Below, in pieces: positions 27,160 through 36,838 of a stretch of 64,000 nt of DNA. Origin of the DNA: Anseongella ginsenosidimutans (GTDB taxonomy: Bacteria > Bacteroidota > Bacteroidia > Sphingobacteriales > Sphingobacteriaceae); the NCBI RefSeq assembly GCF_008033235.1, contig NZ_CP042432.1, positions 1,364,001-1,428,000 of the forward strand. The letters run 5' to 3'. A program made the translations under genes and the position numbers. Below the pieces are notes generated by a model, which saw only the letters and a list, made by a program, of their open reading frames with translations, had not been told where the DNA came from and did not search any database. Numbering within the stretch: position 1 is the first letter of the stretch; each line of letters opens with the position of its first letter.

Positions 27160-30100
27160 ATGAAAAATATGTTGTACGTTTTTAAGCTATCTGTGGGACT
27201 TCTTTTGGCTGCTTCTTTTTTTTCCGGACCTGAAGCGGCCGCTTCAGGATTTGTGAGGCCCATCCATCCTTCCATGACTGTCGGTTCTGCCGGTTTACGG
27301 CAGATTACGGTAACAGGACAAGTGAATGATCCGGCGGGAGAGCCCCTGGTAGGAGTTACGGTGGCTGTTCCGGGAACCAATGTGGGAACCAGTACCGACC
27401 TTGACGGCAAATATTCATTGAGCGTGGCAGCCGATGCCGCATTGTCTTTTTCTTTTCTGGGTTACGCTTCACAAACCATTGAAGTAGGCGGGCGGACGGT
27501 GATTGATGTGGTTCTCCGGGAGGATGCGGTGGCGCTTGAGCAGCTGGTGGTGGTGGGTTACGGTACGCAGAAGAAAATCAATCTTACGGGCGCTGTTTCA
27601 CAAATCGGGAGCGAGGTGATCGAGGACAGGCCGGCGCCGAACGTGTCCAGGCTCCTGCAGGGAACATTGCCGAACCTGAACATCAGGATGGTGGACGGCA
27701 GCCCCACCCGTACTCCTGACTTTAACATCCGGGGTGCAACCTCCATCGGTGCGGGCGGCAGTGCGCTGGTACTGATTGACGGGGTTGAGGGTGATCCCAA
27801 CCTGGTGAATCCCAGCGATATTGAAAGTGTTTCGATACTGAGGGACGCTTCCTCCGCGGCGGTTTACGGCTCAAGGGCGGCTTTTGGCGTGGTGCTGATC
27901 ACCACCAAATCGGCGCGGCAGGGGCAGTCGAATATCAATTTCAGGATAAGCCAATCGTTCAACCAGCGCACGGTGGTGCCTAACCTGGTAACCGATGGCT
28001 ATGAATGGGCCAGGAACTTTGACGAGGCCTTTTTCGCCTGGTACGACTATAAAACACATCCGATGTCGGTCAATAGTATCTTTCCTTTTTCCCTGGATTA
28101 CCTTGAACGGCTGAGGATCAACAGCCAGGATCCGAATGCGCCGGATGTCGTTTATAACGAAGACCTTGGGCGTTACGAATATTTCGGGAATACGGACTGG
28201 TTTGACCTGCTGCACCGGGAAATGACCCCGGCTACGGAAGCTTCCGTAAGCGCCTCCGGCGGGTCTGATAAGGCAAGCTATTATATTTCCGGCTTGTATT
28301 ACTTCCAGGACGGTATCTTCGAATATTCCCCGGATAAGTTCAGGAAATTCAATGTGCGGGCAAAAGGCGATGTGAACCTGAATTCCTGGCTTACATTAAG
28401 CAATAATATGGATATCAGTACCTTCAGCTATGACTATCCACTGCTGGCTAACGGCGACGGAAACGTTTGGCGTTATCTGAACGTACAGGGTTTTCCCATG
28501 GCGGTCATGAACAATCCGGACGGCACGTTTACCCATATCGGCGCCTATACGGGCGGGCCTTTCGCGGACGGGAGCAGCTTTTCGGAACAAAACAGGTTCT
28601 TTATCAGGACCACTCCGTCGCTTACCGCCACGCCATTCGGCGAATTATTGACCTTCAAGGCCGACTTTACCTATTCGAGGGATTTCGACAAAGATAAAAG
28701 GGTTAACAACTATATCAATTACAGCAATAGTCCCGGGTCGCTTGACCGCTTCGGACAAAGTCTCCTGCGCCAGTATAGTGATGAAACTAGCTACTGGGGT
28801 TCGAATATTACGGTAGAACTTAAGCCCGAAACCGGCGAAGACCACGAATTCAGCTTACTGGCGGGCTACAATGCCGAACACTCGGAACTGCAAAGGATGA
28901 ACGCAAGCCGGGATGGCCTTCTGGTACCTTCTAAGCCGGATTACAACCTGGTGGACGGACTGAATTATTCCCTTGCCGGAGGCGGGCTTGAATGGGCTTA
29001 CCAGGGCGTTTTTTACCGGGCGAATTACAGCTACAAGAACAAATACCTGCTTGAGCTGAACGGCCGCTATGACGGATCGTCAAAGTTTCCCGAGGAGCAG
29101 CGGTTCGGCTTTTTCCCGTCGGTATCGGCCGGATGGAACCTTGCAGAAGAGGCTTTTATGGACGGGACGAATAACTGGCTGGATCAGCTGAAGATCAGGT
29201 CGTCCTATGGGTCGCTGGGGAACGGAAATGTCGCTCCTTACCGGTACATGGAAGTCATGTCAGTAGCCAAATCAGGCGTGATACTGGAAGGCGTCCAAAA
29301 AGGATATACCTATCTTCCCGGGGTCGTTCCGGCCGGTTTGACCTGGGAAAAGGCGACCACCTTCAACATAGGGCTGGATGCTGCACTGCTGAAATCCAGG
29401 CTGAACATAAATTTTGATTGGTATAACCGCCAAACCACGGACATGTTTACCTATGGTCAGCCGCTGCCGAATGTTTTTGGCGCGACGGTTCCCTACGGTA
29501 ATTACGCCGACCTGCAGACCATGGGCTGGGAGTTAACGCTTGGCTGGAGGGATGACTTCAATCTGGGTAATTCGCCCTTTAACTATAGTTTCACCGGATC
29601 TTTATGGGATAACCGGTCAGAGATCACCAAATTCAATAACCCAACCAAAAGGCTGTCCAGCAACTATTACGTGGGTCATGAAATAGGGGAGATCTGGGGT
29701 TATGAGACCCTGGGATTCTTTACTTCGGAAGAGGAGATAGCCAATCATGCAGATCAGAGTTTCCTGCAGAATTCAAATAACAGGCAATATTTGCCCGGAG
29801 ACCTGAAATTTGCCGATCTGAACCAGGATGGCTTTATTAACCAGGGAGAGAATACCGTAGACAATCCCGGCGACAGGAAGATCATCGGGAACAGCTCGCC
29901 AAGGTACCAGTTCGGGTTTACCCTCGCCGCTGACTGGAAAGGTTTCGGGATTTCCGCTTTCTTCCAGGGTATCGGAAAAAGAGACTGGTATTTCGCTCCG
30001 GAAGCCGATTTATTCTGGGGGCCGTATAACCGTCCCTATGGCTTTCAGCCGGTTAAACTGATGGAAAATATATGGTCGGAGGAAAATCCGGATGCTTATT

Positions 30101-30438
30101 TCCCAAGATTCAGGGGATATACGGCGCTTGGGGTGAACCGCTCGCTGGGCGCCCCGCAGACCCGCTACTTGCAGGATGCCAGCTACCTGAGATTAAAAAG
30201 CCTGACGATCGACTATAATATTCCATCGAAGCTGCTGGAAAAGGCAGGCATGCGGCAGGCCACCGTGTATGTAACAGGCCAGAACATCTTTACATTATCC
30301 GGATTATTCAAGTATACCGACAACTTCGACCCCGAGATCATCGAAAATCCCGTTGGCGATATGCTGAACGGATACGGCCAGGGCGATGCCTATCCGATGC
30401 TGAAAACATTTACCCTGGGCCTCAACCTCACGTTTTAA
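27160..30438 (+). CDS. SusC/RagA-family TonB-linked outer-membrane transporter (second locus)
   Basis: A complete 1092-residue SusC protein. It has a signal peptide (VGLLLAASFFSGPEAAASG), a carboxypeptidase-regulatory-like domain (ITVTGQVNDPAGEPLVGVTV to about residue 115), the LEQLVVVGYGTQKK segment, plug motifs (FNIRGATSIGAGGSALVLIDGVEG; SVSILRDASSAAVYGSRAAFGVVLITTK, conserved) and a 22-strand-type barrel ending in LGLNLTF. It imports a nutrient across the outer membrane with the SusD encoded 18 bp later. No ECF sigma/anti-sigma, hybrid sensor or SusR gene is nearby, so its control is not visible beyond the -7 box. Its only enzyme partner here is the PHP phosphoesterase. Confidence 0.96.
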   Translation: MKNMLYVFKLSVGLLLAASFFSGPEAAASGFVRPIHPSMTVGSAGLRQITVTGQVNDPAGEPLVGVTVAVPGTNVGTSTDLDGKYSLSVAADAALSFSFLGYASQTIEVGGRTVIDVVLREDAVALEQLVVVGYGTQKKINLTGAVSQIGSEVIEDRPAPNVSRLLQGTLPNLNIRMVDGSPTRTPDFNIRGATSIGAGGSALVLIDGVEGDPNLVNPSDIESVSILRDASSAAVYGSRAAFGVVLITTKSARQGQSNINFRISQSFNQRTVVPNLVTDGYEWARNFDEAFFAWYDYKTHPMSVNSIFPFSLDYLERLRINSQDPNAPDVVYNEDLGRYEYFGNTDWFDLLHREMTPATEASVSASGGSDKASYYISGLYYFQDGIFEYSPDKFRKFNVRAKGDVNLNSWLTLSNNMDISTFSYDYPLLANGDGNVWRYLNVQGFPMAVMNNPDGTFTHIGAYTGGPFADGSSFSEQNRFFIRTTPSLTATPFGELLTFKADFTYSRDFDKDKRVNNYINYSNSPGSLDRFGQSLLRQYSDETSYWGSNITVELKPETGEDHEFSLLAGYNAEHSELQRMNASRDGLLVPSKPDYNLVDGLNYSLAGGGLEWAYQGVFYRANYSYKNKYLLELNGRYDGSSKFPEEQRFGFFPSVSAGWNLAEEAFMDGTNNWLDQLKIRSSYGSLGNGNVAPYRYMEVMSVAKSGVILEGVQKGYTYLPGVVPAGLTWEKATTFNIGLDAALLKSRLNINFDWYNRQTTDMFTYGQPLPNVFGATVPYGNYADLQTMGWELTLGWRDDFNLGNSPFNYSFTGSLWDNRSEITKFNNPTKRLSSNYYVGHEIGEIWGYETLGFFTSEEEIANHADQSFLQNSNNRQYLPGDLKFADLNQDGFINQGENTVDNPGDRKIIGNSSPRYQFGFTLAADWKGFGISAFFQGIGKRDWYFAPEADLFWGPYNRPYGFQPVKLMENIWSEENPDAYFPRFRGYTALGVNRSLGAPQTRYLQDASYLRLKSLTIDYNIPSKLLEKAGMRQATVYVTGQNIFTLSGLFKYTDNFDPEIIENPVGDMLNGYGQGDAYPMLKTFTLGLNLTF

Positions 30439-30456
30439 ATATTAGCAGAAGCAACC

Positions 30457-32205
30457 ATGAACACGACGTTTAAAATTCTGATACTAACCGCCATGACCGG
30501 GTTACTCGGCTCGTGCAGCGATTTCCTGGAAACCGAACCTGTTGATAAGCTGGTTCCTGCTGCTTTTTTTGAAAAGGAACAGGATCTTGAGCTGTATACC
30601 AACTCCTTTTATCAGCGCATGCTGCCCGGTGGCCTGGAAGTGGTACAGGCGGACGAAATGGGCGAATATACATCTAAAAACCAATCACCGGCATACATCG
30701 CAGGCTCCTATACTTCTGTGAACGAGCCTGCCTGGAACTGGACCGATCTGCGGAACATTAACTTCTTCCTGGAAAATTTCGACAACGCGGCGATCCCACA
30801 GGAAGTAAGAGATCATTACGAAGGCATTGCCAGGTTTTTCCGGGCCTATTTCTATTTCGATAAAGTGAAACGATACGGTGACGTTCCCTGGTATTCAAAA
30901 ACCATGACCCCCGGTGACCCCGATCTGTACAAGCCCCGGGATCCGCGGGAAATGGTGATGGATTCGGTACTGGCTGACCTTAATTTTGTCGCAGAACATA
31001 TTTATGACGAAAAGGACAATAGCTCCTCCCTGGTTACCAGGCAGGTCGCGCTTGCCTTTAAGTCGCGGGTATGCCTGTTCGAAGGCACCTTCCGGAAATA
31101 TCATACGCAGCTGAACCTGGCTTCTTCGGCCGGCAAGTTCCTGGAAGAAGCAGCGGATGCGGCTAAAAAAGTCATGGAATCCGGCCAGTACACCCTTTAT
31201 AACACGGGGAACCCGGCTGCCGATTACCGCAGCCTGTTTACCAGCGAAAATCCCGTTAACGAAGAAGTGCTTTGGGCAGTTGTTTACAATAACGCCCTGA
31301 AGAGATGGCATAATATTACCTGGAAGTTCAACAGCGCTACCTACGGCGCGCGCTGGGGACTGAACAAGCAGTTCATCAATACCTACCTGATGACGGACGG
31401 CAGCCGGTTTACGGACCGTCCCGGTTATGATACCATCCAGTTCGTCAGGGAAATGAAGGGCCGGGATCACCGTTTGGGCCAAACCGTTCGCTCGCTGGGT
31501 TATACCCGCAGTAACGGAACTCCTGCGCCTCCTAACTTCGGTTATACCTATACCGGGTATCATATCATGAAGCATAGTCTGGACGACCCCAAACTGGACG
31601 GGATCTCCGAATCGTATAATTCAATTCCCCTGATCCGCTATGCTGAAGTGTTACTGAACTATGCCGAAGCTATGGCAGAACTGGGCAAATTCGGCTTGCC
31701 GGAATGGAATATGACCATCGCCCCCCTTCGGGAAAGGGCGGGAGTGAACCCGGCCGCTCCCCAGGCCGCCGACCCCTATATGCAGGAAGTGTATTTTCCG
31801 GAGATAGCGGACAGGTTCCTGCTGGAAATCAGAAGGGAGAGAGGCATTGAACTTTGCTATGAAGGCCTTCGTTACGATGACCTGCTCAGGTGGAAAAAGG
31901 GAGAGCTGCTGGAAATGCAATGGCGCGGGATTTATGTTCCGTCACTAAATTACCCGATGGACCTGGACGGGAACGGCACGCCTGATGTTTCCGTAGTAAA
32001 GACGGTACCTGACAACAAGATTCCCGGTGTCAGCTATTTTGTGATAGACGAAAATGCCTCCAGGCTCTCAGAAGGCGATCACGGCCACATCATATGGAGG
32101 GATGACGAGGAACGGGTCTTTGATGAGAAAAAATACTTCCATCCAATTTCAAACAGCGATATTGTACTGAACCGGGAACTGGAGCAAAATCCAGGCTGGG
32201 AATAA
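30457..32205 (+). CDS. SusD/RagB-family outer-membrane lipoprotein (second locus)
   Basis: A 582-residue lipoprotein (MTGLLGSCSDFLETEPVDKL). The helical core (EGIARFFRAYFYFDKVKRYGDVPWYSK) and the C-terminal block (LIRYAEVLLNYAEAMAELG, LLEIRRERGIELCYEGLRYDDLLRWKKG) are typical of SusD. It binds the substrate on the cell surface above SusC. Its last codons lie in a run of degenerate short repeats that continues about 80 bp past the stop codon, so its C-terminus may vary between strains. Confidence 0.95.
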   Translation: MNTTFKILILTAMTGLLGSCSDFLETEPVDKLVPAAFFEKEQDLELYTNSFYQRMLPGGLEVVQADEMGEYTSKNQSPAYIAGSYTSVNEPAWNWTDLRNINFFLENFDNAAIPQEVRDHYEGIARFFRAYFYFDKVKRYGDVPWYSKTMTPGDPDLYKPRDPREMVMDSVLADLNFVAEHIYDEKDNSSSLVTRQVALAFKSRVCLFEGTFRKYHTQLNLASSAGKFLEEAADAAKKVMESGQYTLYNTGNPAADYRSLFTSENPVNEEVLWAVVYNNALKRWHNITWKFNSATYGARWGLNKQFINTYLMTDGSRFTDRPGYDTIQFVREMKGRDHRLGQTVRSLGYTRSNGTPAPPNFGYTYTGYHIMKHSLDDPKLDGISESYNSIPLIRYAEVLLNYAEAMAELGKFGLPEWNMTIAPLRERAGVNPAAPQAADPYMQEVYFPEIADRFLLEIRRERGIELCYEGLRYDDLLRWKKGELLEMQWRGIYVPSLNYPMDLDGNGTPDVSVVKTVPDNKIPGVSYFVIDENASRLSEGDHGHIIWRDDEERVFDEKKYFHPISNSDIVLNRELEQNPGWE

Positions 32206-32285
32206 ATCCGCTGCCAGGGAATAAATCCAGGCTGGGAGCAAATCCAGGGAGTAAATCAGGCCGGGAGTAAATCCGTTGCCCGGGA
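32183..32285 (+). repeat. degenerate 13-19 bp tandem repeats across the susD stop codon
   Basis: About six units of the form RTAAATCCaggctGGGA: AAATCCAGGCTGGGA, then AATAAATCCGCTGCCAGGGA, AATAAATCCAGGCTGGGA, GCAAATCCAGGGA, GTAAATCAGGCCGGGA and GTAAATCCGTTGCCCGGGA. The first unit encodes the last residues of SusD (NPGWE) and the second supplies its TAA. The array fills most of the gap before the PHP gene. Confidence 0.7.
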
Positions 32286-32345
32286 ATCAGCCTGCAGATG
32301 GGAATAATCCCTGCAAACCGGAAACAGACCAGAAACAAACGAATA

Positions 32346-33515
32346 ATGAAGAAATTAAAGCTGCTTGCCTTGTGCATCGCGTTTTCCGCGCTGGTGAAGG
32401 GGCCCCTGCTTGCCCAAACGGAAAAATTACATATACCCGACATTCCGGGTTACCTCACTTTGAAAGGCGACTTCCATATGCATACCGTCTTTTCGGACGG
32501 ACACGTCTGGCCTACTTTCAGGGTGCATGAAGCCCTGCGGGACGGACTGGATGTCATTGCCATTACTGAACACATCGACTACGAAGGTTTTCCGGAGGAA
32601 ATTGAAAAAAATTATAATAAATCCTTCGAGTTGGCAAAAGAGGCGGCCGGGAATAAAGAGCTGCTGATCATTCCTGGTGTGGAAATTTCTCCGCGGGTTC
32701 CGCCGTACCATAATAACGCCCTCTTCGTCACGGACGCCAACGCCTTGCCAAGCGATTACATGAAGAGCGGCAAGAAGGAATTCGTCATGAAGGAAAACAT
32801 GACCAGGGAGCAGCTGATGGCGCCGTTTTCCGAAGCCAAAAAGCAGGATGCTTTCGTCTTCTATAACCACCCCGGCTGGGGATGGTGGGACGGAAAAGAC
32901 ACCACGCTTTTCACTTCTTTCCACCAGGAACTGCTCGATGAAGGCATTCTCAAAGGAGTGGAAGTTGCTAATTCCGGGAAATACAACGTTATTGCCCACC
33001 GCCTGGCAATGAAATATAACCTGACCATAATGGGAAACTCGGATGTTCATTATGATGTGTACCCCCGCTACCGGGACAGCCACCGCCCAATGACGCTCGT
33101 TTTTGCAAAGGAAAAAACTGCTGAAGCGGTAAAGGAAGCCCTCCTGGCAAGAAGAACCGCTGTGTTCTTTGACGATTATCTTGTGGCGCGCCAACCAGAA
33201 GCCGAAGCGCTGTTCAAGGCGTCCGTTCATGTCCGTACCGAGCAAAAACAACGAAAGAAAGAACGCACGTTAATCGTTCACCTTTATAATGAAAGTGATA
33301 TTCCCTTCGAAATAGCTGCAAAGAGTGACTATGACATAGAAGGGCTGCCGCTCGGGCGGGTAACCCTGACACCACGCGATACTACCACCATTACCCTAAG
33401 AGCAGTTTGGGATTATCCGGACGAAACGGTACTGGGTATCGAGGTAAGCAATATCCTGGTTTCGCCGGAAGAAACATTTAAAACAAGCTTTATCCTCCGG
33501 AATGAAGAGAAGTAG
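32346..33515 (+). CDS. secreted PHP-domain phosphoesterase
   Basis: A 389-residue exported protein; the ATG giving MKKLKLLALCIAFSALVKGPLLAQ is chosen because it begins a clear signal peptide. The PHP metal-site motifs are present: GDFHMHTVFSDG (His44 and His46), AITEHIDYEGF, PGVEISPRV, FYNHPGWGWWDG, and MGNSDVHYDVYPRYRDSHRPMTLVF late in the domain. Such exported PHP proteins of Bacteroidota are annotated as Sb-PDE-like phosphodiesterases. The C-terminal 100 residues are a beta domain. It follows susD by 140 bp and probably acts in the periplasm, removing phosphate or sulfate-like groups from the imported compound; that role is inferred. Its last 26 bp overlap the convergent gene. Confidence 0.8.
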   Translation: MKKLKLLALCIAFSALVKGPLLAQTEKLHIPDIPGYLTLKGDFHMHTVFSDGHVWPTFRVHEALRDGLDVIAITEHIDYEGFPEEIEKNYNKSFELAKEAAGNKELLIIPGVEISPRVPPYHNNALFVTDANALPSDYMKSGKKEFVMKENMTREQLMAPFSEAKKQDAFVFYNHPGWGWWDGKDTTLFTSFHQELLDEGILKGVEVANSGKYNVIAHRLAMKYNLTIMGNSDVHYDVYPRYRDSHRPMTLVFAKEKTAEAVKEALLARRTAVFFDDYLVARQPEAEALFKASVHVRTEQKQRKKERTLIVHLYNESDIPFEIAAKSDYDIEGLPLGRVTLTPRDTTTITLRAVWDYPDETVLGIEVSNILVSPEETFKTSFILRNEEK

Positions 33516-34188
33516 CGGCAAATTCGGTGTTGCCATCGGCCGAAAGTAAACGAATGGTATAGGCACCTTTTTCTTCAATTTTTGCCGGGATGCTTTCCAT
33601 CTCAAAACTGGTGCTGTCCATTTGTTCTTTGGGCCGGTGGCTTTTGCTCATTTCGGTGCTTTTGGCGACATGGTAAGTGTCGTTTTCCACTTTCAGGATC
33701 TTGAACCAGCCATGTCCCACGCCGGCGCTTATACGACCCAGTTGTTCACTTTCTTTATATTCTTCAAAATGCCCGAAGAAAATATCACCTTCCGCCAATG
33801 GTTGCTCCTTAGCGGCCACATCTTCCGACTTCGGCAAAGGAGGTTTGTTTTCGTCGTAAACAATGAATCCCAGTACAGCGAAACATGCCAGGAGAAAAAT
33901 CCAGCCTGCGATGGTGATCTTAAAAAAGAAAGGAGGCTTAGGGGCTTCCTTTGCTTTTTGAGCGCAGTAGGCTTTCATCCGGGATGTCCAAAGCCTTTTT
34001 GATATCTTCTTTCCCTCGGCAACGTCCCAATATTCGCCAAAAGCTTGTTTAGTATGAGAGGTGTGAAAAAGCGTTCTTCCCTTCGTGCGGAACAGGACCA
34101 GCTCCATCTTGTTTCCCGGGTTTTTAGGGTTTTCCAGGCCTTCGGTTTCATGGGCGGCTATTTGATGTTGTCTGATACTAAAAAACAT
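33490..34188 (-). CDS. single-pass membrane protein of unknown function
   Basis: A 232-residue protein that I do not recognise. Residues 1-88 are basic and probably cytoplasmic, with FHTSHTKQAFGEYWDVAEGKKISKRLWTS. One membrane helix follows at about 89-110 (ITIAGWIFLLACFAVLGFIVY). The outside part is rich in Glu/Lys and contains GDIFFGHFEEYKESEQLGRISAGVGHGWFKILKVEND, possibly a small beta domain. It has a good promoter of its own. Its 3' end overlaps that of the PHP gene by 26 bp in a tail-to-tail arrangement. Confidence 0.7.
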   Translation of the reverse strand: MFFSIRQHQIAAHETEGLENPKNPGNKMELVLFRTKGRTLFHTSHTKQAFGEYWDVAEGKKISKRLWTSRMKAYCAQKAKEAPKPPFFFKITIAGWIFLLACFAVLGFIVYDENKPPLPKSEDVAAKEQPLAEGDIFFGHFEEYKESEQLGRISAGVGHGWFKILKVENDTYHVAKSTEMSKSHRPKEQMDSTSFEMESIPAKIEEKGAYTIRLLSADGNTEFAATSLHSGG

Positions 34189-34216
34189 ACCTCTTGATTT
34201 AATTTGAACGTGCTGG

Positions 34217-34247
34217 CAAAATTAGGGAGGCAGTGTACCTGAAGCAA
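34217..34247 (-). promoter_or_regulatory. promoter of the membrane protein gene (TTG-N20-TAATTTTG)
   Basis: Minus strand TTG (34247-34245), exactly 20 bp, TAATTTTG (34224-34217), a full match to the Bacteroidota promoter pattern. Leader about 25 nt to the ATG at 34188. Confidence 0.7.
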
Positions 34248-34316
34248 TCCTGCGCCACATATACAGCGACTACGTTCTTGGAAGGAGCGTCTACAAAGCG
34301 TTTACAGGAATTGTTA

Positions 34317-34324
34317 TATTTTTG
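34317..34324 (+). promoter_or_regulatory. -7 box (TATTTTTG) of the TPR-LuxR regulator gene
   Basis: TATTTTTG matches TAnnTTTG and ends 4 bp before the ATG at 34329. No clear -33 TTG. If used, the mRNA would start at or next to the start codon. Confidence 0.35.
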
Positions 34325-34328
34325 GCGC

Positions 34329-36173
34329 ATGAGGAAAACAATAGTTGTTTGTTTCTTAATTTTTTTAAGTGCCTCAATAGCCCCGGCTACCGGGCAAGCA
34401 CAATCTGTCATTGTTGATTCCTTAAAGACCATTATCGATAACGCCGGGACGGCAAACGGCGAACGCATCGAGGCAATGGAACGCCTTTCCAAAATCATGG
34501 CCGTCCAAAATCAACCGGAGGATGCCTTCGACATGTTAACGCGGGCGCAGCGGCTCAGCCATGGTGAAGAAGACGGACGGTACGGCGCGTTGGTGCATTC
34601 AGCACTGAGTTACCTGCACGTACAACGGGATAGCCTGAAACTCGCATTTCCGGCCATTGACAGCGCTGAATGGTATGCCTCCCGAACGGGGGATAAAGTC
34701 GTGAAAGGGCTTGTACGTTTTCGCAGGGGATGGCTGGAGCATATCATAGAAAACACAGACGAGGCTTACCAGGACATGCTGGAAGCGCTTCGCTTGCTGG
34801 AAGGAGAAGATACCTTTCTTTATCGGAGCAATATTTATCATTACCTGGCCGCGATACAGGGTTATTGGGGAAATACCGGTAAGCAATTGCATTATACAAG
34901 GCTTTGCCTCGATGCCGCGCTGAAAAGCGGAGACCCGGATGCGATGTCCAATGCCTGCCTCAGCATGGGCGCCAGTTATCTTTATCGTTTCCGTAAAGAG
35001 CCATCCCGGCGCAAATTGCTGGATTCCGCCAGCTATTACAACCAATTGGTACTGAAACTCACCGACTCCCTGAAAAAGCGCATTACCCTTCCGAGTACGG
35101 AGGGCATTGCCGCCCTGAATATGGCCAATCTTTACTTGGAATTTTACCCGCCTTCGTATAAAGATAGCGCCGAGGTGTACCTCAAGCAGGCGCTTGCTGT
35201 CGGACGGGAAGTGGATAATTCAGAGATTATTGCCAACAGCTATGGGATTTTAAGCGAATATGCGCTGAACGAAAGTAAATACGGACGGGCCGAAGAACTA
35301 TTGCTTCAAGCGCTGGACGAGATTTCCGGTAATGCGGGCGGCGCCCTGGTAAAATCACGGATCACTAAAGCGCTGGCGCGGGTGGCCGAGAAAAGCGGTG
35401 ATGCAGAGGGGGCTCTGGACTATTATAAACAGTACATGCAGCACGACAAGGCGTTATTTGACGAAGCAAAGCTTTCCATGACCCAACGACTTGAAGCACA
35501 GTACCAATCTGAAAAGCAAGAATTTGCCCTCGCAACAGCTGAGCAGGAAGCCGCTTTCTCAAAAAAACTGAACCGGTATTATTTGATTTTGATCATTGCC
35601 GGCGGGCTGGCCTTGTTTTTCCTGTTCCGGTCGTTTCGTTTTAAATTAAAAGCCTCCCGGCAGCGGGACAGCCTCAGGGCCGAGGAAGCTGCCCGCCTGG
35701 AAGCCGAGCGCGAACTCCTTCAGGAACGCCTGAACCAGCTTGAAAAAGAACTCCTTGCCGGTACCTTGCATGTAGAGGAAAAAAACAGGCTGCTGCAGCA
35801 CCTCCGTGAAAAGCTCGGGTCGCTGGACAGCAGCGACCCTTTGCACCGGCAAATCGACCGCCTGATTGCCAAAAATGATGAAGTGGATGAAGGCTATGAC
35901 AACATGAAGACGGAATTTGCCGAAATACGCCCGGAGTTTACCGGGGGCCTTCAGCAGCGGGCTGAAAATAAACTTACCCGCCTTGATCTGAAATACTGCT
36001 CCTATATCCTGATGGGGCTCACCAATAAGGAGATTGCTTCAAAGCTAAATGTCGATCCCAAAAGCATCCGGATGGCCCGCTACCGGATCAAGCAGAAACT
36101 GAAGCTTCAAAAAGACGAAAGTCTTGACCGGTTTATCAACGAGCTGGCTTCAAAGCAAGACATGAGCGCATGA
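34329..36173 (+). CDS. TPR - transmembrane - coiled coil - LuxR-type HTH regulator
   Basis: A 614-residue one-component regulator. It starts with a signal peptide ([24 protein letters not shown] chose this ATG over an upstream in-frame one for that reason). TPR-like helices fill the exported part up to about residue 390 (for example [40 protein letters not shown]). One membrane helix follows ([20 protein letters not shown]), then a coiled coil rich in Glu/Leu, and a C-terminal LuxR/GerE-like HTH ([45 protein letters not shown]). This layout, common in Bacteroidota, would pass a periplasmic signal to DNA in one protein. The HbpS-like gene 83 bp downstream is a possible target or partner. Confidence 0.85.
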   Translation: MRKTIVVCFLIFLSASIAPATGQAQSVIVDSLKTIIDNAGTANGERIEAMERLSKIMAVQNQPEDAFDMLTRAQRLSHGEEDGRYGALVHSALSYLHVQRDSLKLAFPAIDSAEWYASRTGDKVVKGLVRFRRGWLEHIIENTDEAYQDMLEALRLLEGEDTFLYRSNIYHYLAAIQGYWGNTGKQLHYTRLCLDAALKSGDPDAMSNACLSMGASYLYRFRKEPSRRKLLDSASYYNQLVLKLTDSLKKRITLPSTEGIAALNMANLYLEFYPPSYKDSAEVYLKQALAVGREVDNSEIIANSYGILSEYALNESKYGRAEELLLQALDEISGNAGGALVKSRITKALARVAEKSGDAEGALDYYKQYMQHDKALFDEAKLSMTQRLEAQYQSEKQEFALATAEQEAAFSKKLNRYYLILIIAGGLALFFLFRSFRFKLKASRQRDSLRAEEAARLEAERELLQERLNQLEKELLAGTLHVEEKNRLLQHLREKLGSLDSSDPLHRQIDRLIAKNDEVDEGYDNMKTEFAEIRPEFTGGLQQRAENKLTRLDLKYCSYILMGLTNKEIASKLNVDPKSIRMARYRIKQKLKLQKDESLDRFINELASKQDMSA

Positions 36174-36256
36174 AAATTTCTGTGAACGGTTTCGTTTCGC
36201 GGGTGTCAGATTTAAATTCTAACTTCGCATTTAAAGCGAAAAACAATAAAAAAATT

Positions 36257-36655
36257 ATGTCGATTACATTGGAACAGGCCGAAGCCGCCATTAAGGCCGC
36301 AAAACAAAAAGCGGAAGAACTCGGTACGCTTATGAATATCGCCGTTATTGATGCAGGGGTTAACCTTACCGCCTTTGCCCGTATGGACGGAGCCTGGCTG
36401 GGCTCTATCGATATTTCTATTAAGAAAGCCAAGACCGCCCGTTTTTTCAATATGAACACGGGCGATATCGGCGCGCTTTCCCAACCGGGAGGCCCGCTAT
36501 ATAATATTGAACATTCCAACAACGGACTCATCTCTTTCCCGGGAGGAGTGCTTATCAAGAATGAAAAGGGCGATATAATCGGCGCCATCGGCGTATCAGG
36601 AAGCACGGTGGAGAACGATCACGCCGTGGCAGTTGCCGGCGCAGAAGCCCTCTAA
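36257..36655 (+). CDS. GlcG/HbpS-family heme-binding-like protein
   Basis: A 132-residue cytoplasmic protein of the GlcG/HbpS (DUF336) family: [52 protein letters not shown], then [45 protein letters not shown] and [19 protein letters not shown], all family signatures. HbpS binds heme and helps sense oxidative stress in Streptomyces; most relatives are uncharacterised. The ATG at 36257 begins the conserved domain directly; an upstream in-frame ATG adds residues with no similarity. It follows the TPR-LuxR regulator on the same strand. Confidence 0.85.
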   Translation: MSITLEQAEAAIKAAKQKAEELGTLMNIAVIDAGVNLTAFARMDGAWLGSIDISIKKAKTARFFNMNTGDIGALSQPGGPLYNIEHSNNGLISFPGGVLIKNEKGDIIGAIGVSGSTVENDHAVAVAGAEAL

Positions 36656-36742
36656 AAGACCTTTTTACCGGGAATCCTTAGTTCGTAGACGCTTTGTAGA
36701 TATATTTCTGCCGGCTGTAGGCGCTGTGTATGCGAATGAAGA

Positions 36743-36773
36743 TTGCCCGGGGCGTTCCGGTACGCTAAATTTG
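36743..36773 (+). promoter_or_regulatory. promoter of the second T9SS pair (TTG-N20-TAAATTTG)
   Basis: TTG at 36743-36745, 20 bp, TAAATTTG at 36766-36773. Predicted leader about 60 nt to the ATG at 36839. It should drive the beta-helix adhesin and its PorP/SprF partner. Confidence 0.65.
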
Positions 36774-36838
36774 CCCGCAATTGATTCATCGACCCCAAAT
36801 GGGTTCGTCCGTGCCAGCAACGGAACTTTTGCGAACAG

